A stretch of DNA of 7,711 nucleotides from Bacillota bacterium (GTDB lineage: Bacteria; Bacillota; Sulfobacillia; Symbiobacteriales; ZC4RG38): positions 1 to 7,711 of the forward strand of contig QGUP01000085.1 in the NCBI GenBank assembly GCA_003242505.1, written 5' to 3'. Numbering within the stretch: the first letter of the stretch is position 1; each line of letters begins with the position of its first letter. Positions 4,024 to 7,711 of the stretch are shown here, in pieces. A program made the position numbers and the translations under genes. The notes under the pieces are model-generated. The model ran no database searches. It was not told the DNA's origin and saw only the letters and a list, made by a program, of their open reading frames with translations.

Positions 4024-5223
4024 ATGTTCAAGCGGATCGTGGGTGGCCTGGCCGCGGCCGCCCTTTTGTTGTCGCTGGCGGGCACCGCCCTGGCGCACCA
4101 GGGGTGGGTCGAGCCCAACACCCCCATCGCCCGGGTGGGCGACCTGGCGTACGTCGACCTCCTCTTCGGCAACCATTCGAACAACCATGCGAGCTACCGG
4201 ATCGCCGGCAAGTGGTCTATGGAGACAACCCGGGTGTATGTGACCAGCCCGGACGGCACCAAGACCGACATCTCGGCCAACGTCTTCGATACCGGCGAAC
4301 CCACCGATACCCCGCCCCCCGGGACCAAGGGGTACTACACCGCGGCCTTTGTCCCCGGGGTTCCCGGCGCTTACATCGTCAGCGTGGAAGGGGACAGCAT
4401 CTTCAAGCACGGTGAAGTGGCGGTCCGCACCTTGCGGAGTGCCAAGACCTTCGTGGCGGCCGCAGACCTCCCGCTCCGGGAGCGGGTCGCATTCCTGGCC
4501 GGGTTCAGCCGCCCCGTCACCCCGGACCGGGCTGAGCTGATTCCCCTGGTCAGCCCCGTCAGCCTGACCCCCGGCGCTCCGGTGCGCATCCAGCTCCGGA
4601 TCAAGGGCCAGCCCGCGCCGGGTCAGCACGTGAAGGTGATCCGCCGCAGCACCGCCGAGGCCTGGGAGTACCAGACCGATGCGAACGGCGTGGTCAGCTT
4701 CACCGCCGGCAACCCGGACTTCTACCTGGTCACCGCTGCGATCGCCGCGGCGGATGAACGGCAGGAGGGGCAGTACGACCGGACTACCTACGAGGCGACC
4801 ATGACCTTCGTCGTCCACCGGGAGGTTCCGGCTCCGGCCGCTGCGGCTGGCCAGCCCATGACCATCCTCGTCAACGGCCAGGGGCTGCGGCTGGACGCGG
4901 GCACCGGCCTGCCGGAGATCGCGAACAACCGCACCTTCCTGCCCTACCGGGCGGTGGCCGAGGCCCTGGGGGCTACCGTTGACTACGACCCACAGACCCG
5001 GACCGTCACCGCAACCCGGAATGGGGTGACGGTGCAGCTCCGAATCGGTGAGGCGCAGGCCACGGTGGACGGCCGGGCCTTCACCCTGGATGCTGCCCCG
5101 TACGTGAAGTCGGGCCGGACCATGGTACCTCTGCGGTTCCTGGCTGAGTCCTTCGGCGCCACGGTGGAGTACCTGCCCCCCACCGCCGGCCTCGGGGCCA
5201 CGGTGCTGGTCTATCTGCAGTGA
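4024..5223 (+). CDS. Secreted DUF4198-type protein with C-terminal stalk (Cu amine oxidase N-terminal-like) domain
   Basis: The 399-residue protein is exported. Residues 1-24 form a signal peptide ending ALA, so the mature chain begins His25-Gln-Gly-Trp. Residues about 25-266 resemble DUF4198 proteins, extracytoplasmic beta-rich proteins often found near nickel, cobalt or copper transport genes: the HxxWxEP opening, an early G-DL-YVDLLFGN segment, then a second beta-sandwich-like part (178-240) with TDANGVVSFTAGNPDFYLV. Histidines at 25, 51, 55 and 129 are candidate metal ligands. A short Pro/Ala linker (268-276) leads to a copper amine oxidase N-terminal-like 'stalk' domain (about 279-399) with ILVNG, NNRTFLPYRAVAEALGATVDYDPQTRTV and GRTMVPLRFLAESFGATVEY. 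In Firmicutes this domain appears on many secreted proteins and does not itself imply oxidase activity. No membrane anchor is seen. It lies between two copC genes under its own putative promoter, so a metal-binding role is likely but unproven. Confidence 0.82.
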   Translation: MFKRIVGGLAAAALLLSLAGTALAHQGWVEPNTPIARVGDLAYVDLLFGNHSNNHASYRIAGKWSMETTRVYVTSPDGTKTDISANVFDTGEPTDTPPPGTKGYYTAAFVPGVPGAYIVSVEGDSIFKHGEVAVRTLRSAKTFVAAADLPLRERVAFLAGFSRPVTPDRAELIPLVSPVSLTPGAPVRIQLRIKGQPAPGQHVKVIRRSTAEAWEYQTDANGVVSFTAGNPDFYLVTAAIAAADERQEGQYDRTTYEATMTFVVHREVPAPAAAAGQPMTILVNGQGLRLDAGTGLPEIANNRTFLPYRAVAEALGATVDYDPQTRTVTATRNGVTVQLRIGEAQATVDGRAFTLDAAPYVKSGRTMVPLRFLAESFGATVEYLPPTAGLGATVLVYLQ

Positions 5224-5243
5224 TAAGCCCTGCGCCCCACGGG

Positions 5244-5278
5244 TCGGTGGCCGCCGGATGGGTGCCGGCGGCCACTGA
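5244..5278 (+). terminator. Very strong hairpin between the DUF4198 gene and the second copC
   Basis: GTGGCCGCCGG (5247-5257) pairs perfectly with CCGGCGGCCAC (5265-5275) around a 7-base loop. A G-T pair and two more pairs extend the stem to 14 bp. It starts 20 bases after the stop at 5223. TCTCCG follows with no U-tract, so it is either a GC-rich terminator lacking a tail, an attenuator reducing copC-copD expression, or an mRNA-stability element. A small CTCCG-T-CGGAG palindrome (5280-5290) follows directly. Confidence 0.5.
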
Positions 5279-5338
5279 TCTCCGTCGGAGCAGGCCTGTT
5301 CGGTTCCTGGACCGCGGACCCGTTTTGGAGGTGTACAG

Positions 5339-6220
5339 GTGCAAGCTCACCGGAAGGCCTTGCTGGCCGGCCTGGCCGCCCTGCTCCTTGCCGTGCCCCT
5401 GGCCGGCAGCGCCCTGGCCCATGCCTATGTGGAACGGTCCACCCCCGCCGACGGCGCCGAGCTGAGCGCGCCGCCGCCGGAGGTCCGGATCACCTTCACC
5501 GAGCCCCTGGAGACCGAGTTCTCCACCCTGACCCTCCTTGACGCCCAGGAGCAGCCGGTGCCCGGGACTGCCCAGGCGGCAGAGGGGGACAGGACACTGG
5601 TCCTCCGACTGCCTCCCCTCCCCGACGGGGTCTACAAGGTGCGCTGGCAGGTGCTGTCCAAGGACACCCACGTCACCGACGGCAGCATCCAGTTTGCCGT
5701 CGGTGTGCCCCTTCCCAGGACCAGGCCCGCTGAGCCCCAGGTCATCGGGGCACCCCCCGGCGGCAGCGCCCAGCCGGCGCCATCGCAACCGCCGGCGCCC
5801 CCCGCGGGGGGGACTGCCCCCGGGGCACCGGGGACCGGCACACCGCCGGGGCCGGGAACGCCCTCCGGCGGGTCCAAGCCGGCGCCTTCCCCGTCGGAAC
5901 CGGTCCCGGGGCCAGCGGGGGGAGCCGAGCCGAAGCAGCCGCCGGCCCACTCCCATCCAGCTCCGGCCCCAGGGACCACCCCTGACCCGGCACCAGGGGA
6001 CCAGCCCCCGGTCGAAGAGCCCAGTACGGGCCAGGTCGCCGGTCCTGACGAGCCGGCCACCCCACCGGCGCCCACTGGCCCTGCGGCTGCCCCTGTTGCC
6101 CCGGGAACCGAAAGCGGCAGACCGGCCCGCTCCCCCTGGCCCTGGGTCGCTGTGGGAGGGCTGGCCGCGGTGGGAGCCGCCGTGGTGGCCCTGGGGCTAC
6201 GGGTGAGGCGGGGCAGGTAG
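5339..6220 (+). CDS. copC: CopC-like copper-binding protein with long disordered linker, membrane-anchored (second copy)
   Basis: The 293-residue protein is a close relative of the product of 3157-3768 and should bind copper on the outer membrane face. The signal peptide (1-27) ends ALA, so mature residue 1 is His28. The CopC domain is about 28-121, with likely ligands His28, Asp109 and His111 (KDTH, where the first copy has KDGH). The linker (about 122-264) is rich in Pro, Gly and Ala and nearly three times longer than in the first copy; it includes PAHSHP (202-207). It ends in one membrane segment (about 267-288) and RVRRGR. The GTG start follows GGAGGT by 6 bases. The copD-cupredoxin gene begins 3 bases after the stop, so the two are certainly co-transcribed and probably translationally coupled. 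The long linker may let the copper site reach through a thick wall or to the CopD cupredoxin; this is inferred. Confidence 0.9.
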   Translation: MQAHRKALLAGLAALLLAVPLAGSALAHAYVERSTPADGAELSAPPPEVRITFTEPLETEFSTLTLLDAQEQPVPGTAQAAEGDRTLVLRLPPLPDGVYKVRWQVLSKDTHVTDGSIQFAVGVPLPRTRPAEPQVIGAPPGGSAQPAPSQPPAPPAGGTAPGAPGTGTPPGPGTPSGGSKPAPSPSEPVPGPAGGAEPKQPPAHSHPAPAPGTTPDPAPGDQPPVEEPSTGQVAGPDEPATPPAPTGPAAAPVAPGTESGRPARSPWPWVAVGGLAAVGAAVVALGLRVRRGR

Positions 6221-6224
6221 GCCA
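6098..6224 (+). repeat. Near-identical 3' end of the copC copies, copy B
   Basis: This is the partner of 3646-3772, at a constant offset of 2452 bases with 7 mismatches in 127. It ends at the first base of the copD start codon. Confidence 0.9.
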
Positions 6225-7474
6225 TGGTCGCCACCCTCCGGGCCGTGCAGTTGCTGGCCGCCGCCGTCCTGGCCGGCGTCCCCGCCTTCGGTGCCCTGAT
6301 CTGGCAGCCCAGCCTGACCAGCCTTGCCCCGGACGGGGATCGGGAGGCCCTCGCAGAGGCCCAGGCCCGGTGGGGCCGGCTCCTGGCCACGGCGGCCGGG
6401 GCGGCCCTGGCCCTGGCCGCGCTGGCGGACCTCCTGCGGATTGCCGCCTCCCTCCGCCCCGTCCCCTTCCTCTCCGGGCCACACCTCCAGACCGCCCTCG
6501 CCCTGGCCACCGGCAGCCGGCTCGGCCGGCTATACGCCCTGCGGGCCATCCTGGCCCTGGCAGTCTTAGCCTGCCGGCCCTGGCGGCCCGGCCGCCGGGG
6601 TCCCACCGCCGCGGCCCTGGCCCTCTCCCTCCTTCTCCTCGCTACCCTAAGCCTCTCCGGTCATGCCGCGGCCACCCCCGGCAACCCGGTCTGGCCGGTG
6701 GCAGCAGACCTCCTGCACCTGGCCGCCACCGCGGCGTGGTACGGCGGTCTCCTCTGCTTCGCCCTCCTGCCCTGGCGGACCCTGGAGCGGGGAGAGGCCG
6801 GGACGGTGGTGCCCCAGGTCTTCCACCGGTTCTCCAACCTGGGACTGGCCGCCATGGCGGTCCTGGTCGGGACCGGGCTGTACATGGCCGCCCTCCGGCT
6901 CTACGGCCTCCTGGCCCTGGTGGAGCACCCCTACGGCCAGGCCCTCCTGGTGAAGCTCTCCTTCCTGGCCGGCGTCCTGGCCCTGGCCGGGGTGAACCGG
7001 TTCTGGCTCCGGCCCCGCCTCGCCCGGCAGCCCTCCGGCCCAGGGCCCGGCACCTTCCGGGCCATCCGCTGGCTGGTGACCGCAGAGGCGGCCCTGGGAC
7101 TCTGCGTGGTGGCGGCGGCAGGGGTCCTGGCCAGCGCCGCCCCTCCCCAGGGGGAACCGGTGCGCCTCTCGGTCACCCTGGTGGACCACCGGTTCGATCC
7201 CGCGACCCTGGAAGTCCCCGCCAACCGGCCTGTCCGGCTCACCCTCACCAACCGGGGCAGCACCATCCACTCCTTCGTGGTCCTGCAGATGCCCCACGAG
7301 ATGCTGAGCGGCGGCCACCAGCACGGGGAGAGCGACCCGATGGTCGTCTTCGTACAGCCAGGGCAGTCCACCACGGTCACCTTTGTGGCCCTCCGGCCCG
7401 GCGAGTACCTGATCTACTGCATGATCGGGTACCACCGGGAGCAGGGGATGGTCGGCACCCTTATCGTCAGATAA
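6224..7474 (+). CDS. copD: CopD-family membrane protein fused to a C-terminal cupredoxin domain
   Basis: The 416-residue integral membrane protein has about eight predicted helices (roughly 8-28, 52-76, 102-118, 128-146, 158-182, 205-225, 240-260, 282-304). CopD-type marks are SGHAAATPGNPVW (145-157), DLLHLAATAAWYGGLL (162-177) with His147 and His165, and the YGQALLVKLSFL...NRFWLRPRLA block (237-268). CopD partners CopC in moving copper across the membrane. After the last helix, residues about 313-416 form a cupredoxin (LVDHRFDPATLEVPANRPVRLTL...) with a full type 1 copper set: His349 in TIHSF, Cys399 in YC, His404 and Met409, spaced C-x4-H-x4-M. A His/Met-rich loop (PHEMLSGGHQHGESDPM, 357-373) could hold extra copper. 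The domain should face outward. Plain CopD proteins lack this domain, so it is a fusion. Its start is 3 bases after copC, with AGGTAGG just before it. The stop lies inside a 19-bp tandem repeat. Confidence 0.92.
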   Translation: MVATLRAVQLLAAAVLAGVPAFGALIWQPSLTSLAPDGDREALAEAQARWGRLLATAAGAALALAALADLLRIAASLRPVPFLSGPHLQTALALATGSRLGRLYALRAILALAVLACRPWRPGRRGPTAAALALSLLLLATLSLSGHAAATPGNPVWPVAADLLHLAATAAWYGGLLCFALLPWRTLERGEAGTVVPQVFHRFSNLGLAAMAVLVGTGLYMAALRLYGLLALVEHPYGQALLVKLSFLAGVLALAGVNRFWLRPRLARQPSGPGPGTFRAIRWLVTAEAALGLCVVAAAGVLASAAPPQGEPVRLSVTLVDHRFDPATLEVPANRPVRLTLTNRGSTIHSFVVLQMPHEMLSGGHQHGESDPMVVFVQPGQSTTVTFVALRPGEYLIYCMIGYHREQGMVGTLIVR

Positions 7475-7493
7475 CACCCTTATCGTCAAATAA
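7456..7493. repeat. 19-bp tandem duplication across the copD stop codon
   Basis: CACCCTTATCGTCAGATAA (7456-7474) is followed at once by the same 19 bases with one change (7475-7493, G to A at position 15). The first copy encodes the last residues TLIVR and the TAA; the second is untranslated. It looks like a recent slippage duplication. It leaves the protein unchanged but adds a second TAA in another frame. Confidence 0.9.
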
Positions 7494-7508
7494 GTAGGCC
7501 CGTAAAGA

Positions 7509-7545
7509 GGCCCGGGACAGCAGCGGCAGGCTGCGGCCCCGGGCC
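7509..7545. terminator. Likely bidirectional terminator hairpin between convergent genes
   Basis: GGCCCGGG (7509-7516) pairs perfectly with CCCGGGCC (7538-7545), and inside it GCAGC (7520-7524) pairs with GCTGC (7530-7534) around a 5-base loop. It sits in the 108-base gap between two genes reading toward each other. On the minus strand the stem is followed by TCTTTA and on the plus strand by GTCTATTA, both only mildly T-rich. Position and symmetry favour shared termination. A weaker GCGCT/AGCGC hairpin (7559-7577) lies next to it. Confidence 0.55.
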
Positions 7546-7582
7546 GTCTATTACTGCGGCGCTTATCACTGCAGCGCTGCCC

Positions 7583-7711
7583 TCACTGCGGATGGGCCTT
7601 GATCAGCCCTTGGGAGATCCGGTCGATGATGATCGCCAGGATCACAATGGAGAGGCCGCCCACAAAGCCCCGGCCTGCCTCCAGCCGGGCGATGCCGTTC
7701 AGCACCTCCGT
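7583..7711 (-). CDS. C-terminus of an osmoprotectant (glycine betaine/proline-type) ABC transporter permease, partial
   Basis: The window holds the last 42 residues and the TGA of a minus-strand gene. The stretch GIARLEAGRGFVGGLSIVILAIIIDRIS is very close to the end of ProW/OpuAB-type permeases, where a conserved G-(R/A)-F-x-x-GL-(A/S)-IVILAI-(I/L)-DR-(I/L)-(T/S)-Q motif closes the last membrane helix. The complete protein would be a membrane subunit importing glycine betaine, proline betaine, carnitine or choline together with an OpuAA/ProV ATPase and a binding protein. Those genes would lie to the right, upstream on the minus strand. It converges on copD and has no evident link to the copper genes. 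It is the last gene of its operon here, with a probable terminator after it. Confidence 0.85.
   Translation of the reverse strand, partial: TEVLNGIARLEAGRGFVGGLSIVILAIIIDRISQGLIKAHPQ

Noticed and set aside
5632..6606. Open frames on the minus strand across the copC linker and the start of copD
   Set aside because: They are low-complexity Arg/Ala/Gly/Pro products complementary to real coding sequence.

Overview
The window is very GC-rich, with strong Shine-Dalgarno sequences, frequent GTG starts, a Bacillus-type LexA (DinR) box and a Clostridia-style 'stalk' (copper amine oxidase N-terminal-like) domain. Together these suggest a high-GC Firmicute of the Symbiobacterium/Thermaerobacter kind. 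That is an inference from features and no database was searched.

Layout. (1) At the left edge, on the minus strand, is a short ROK-type winged-helix regulator (43-426). It stops just inside its ROK domain, and a ribosome binding site for the next minus-strand gene lies right at the window edge. (2) A 305-bp divergent intergenic region (427-731) holds several inverted repeats, a promoter for the plus-strand gene and a strong leader hairpin. (3) A cysteine desulfurase/selenocysteine lyase-like PLP enzyme follows (732-1937). (4) After a short degenerate tandem repeat comes a consensus-grade promoter overlaid by two LexA-like boxes. It drives a spore-photoproduct-lyase-family radical SAM protein (2146-3075) whose last six residues resemble a sliding-clamp-binding motif. 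(5) Next is a plus-strand metal/copper cluster: a membrane-anchored CopC-like protein (3157-3768), a secreted DUF4198 plus stalk-domain protein with its own putative promoter and operator (4024-5223), a second CopC-like protein with a much longer linker (5339-6220), and a CopD membrane protein fused to a C-terminal type 1 copper cupredoxin (6224-7474). (6) At the right edge, convergent, is the C-terminus of a ProW/OpuAB-type osmoprotectant ABC permease (7583-7711).

How it fits together. The four cluster genes look like an extracytoplasmic copper handling or uptake relay. The two CopC-like domains and the DUF4198 protein all have predicted signal peptides whose cleavage would leave histidine as residue 1, the ligand needed for CopC-type copper binding. 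CopD would be the membrane partner, and its own cupredoxin domain could accept or donate copper or electrons outside the membrane. The two copC copies are clearly duplicates. Their last 127 bp, including the anchor segment and stop codon, are about 94% identical, and the sequence after the first copy may be a decayed start of a second copD.

The observations most worth following up are the putative SOS control plus clamp motif of the radical SAM protein, the operator-filled promoter spacer before the DUF4198 gene, the CopD-cupredoxin fusion, and the copC duplication scar.
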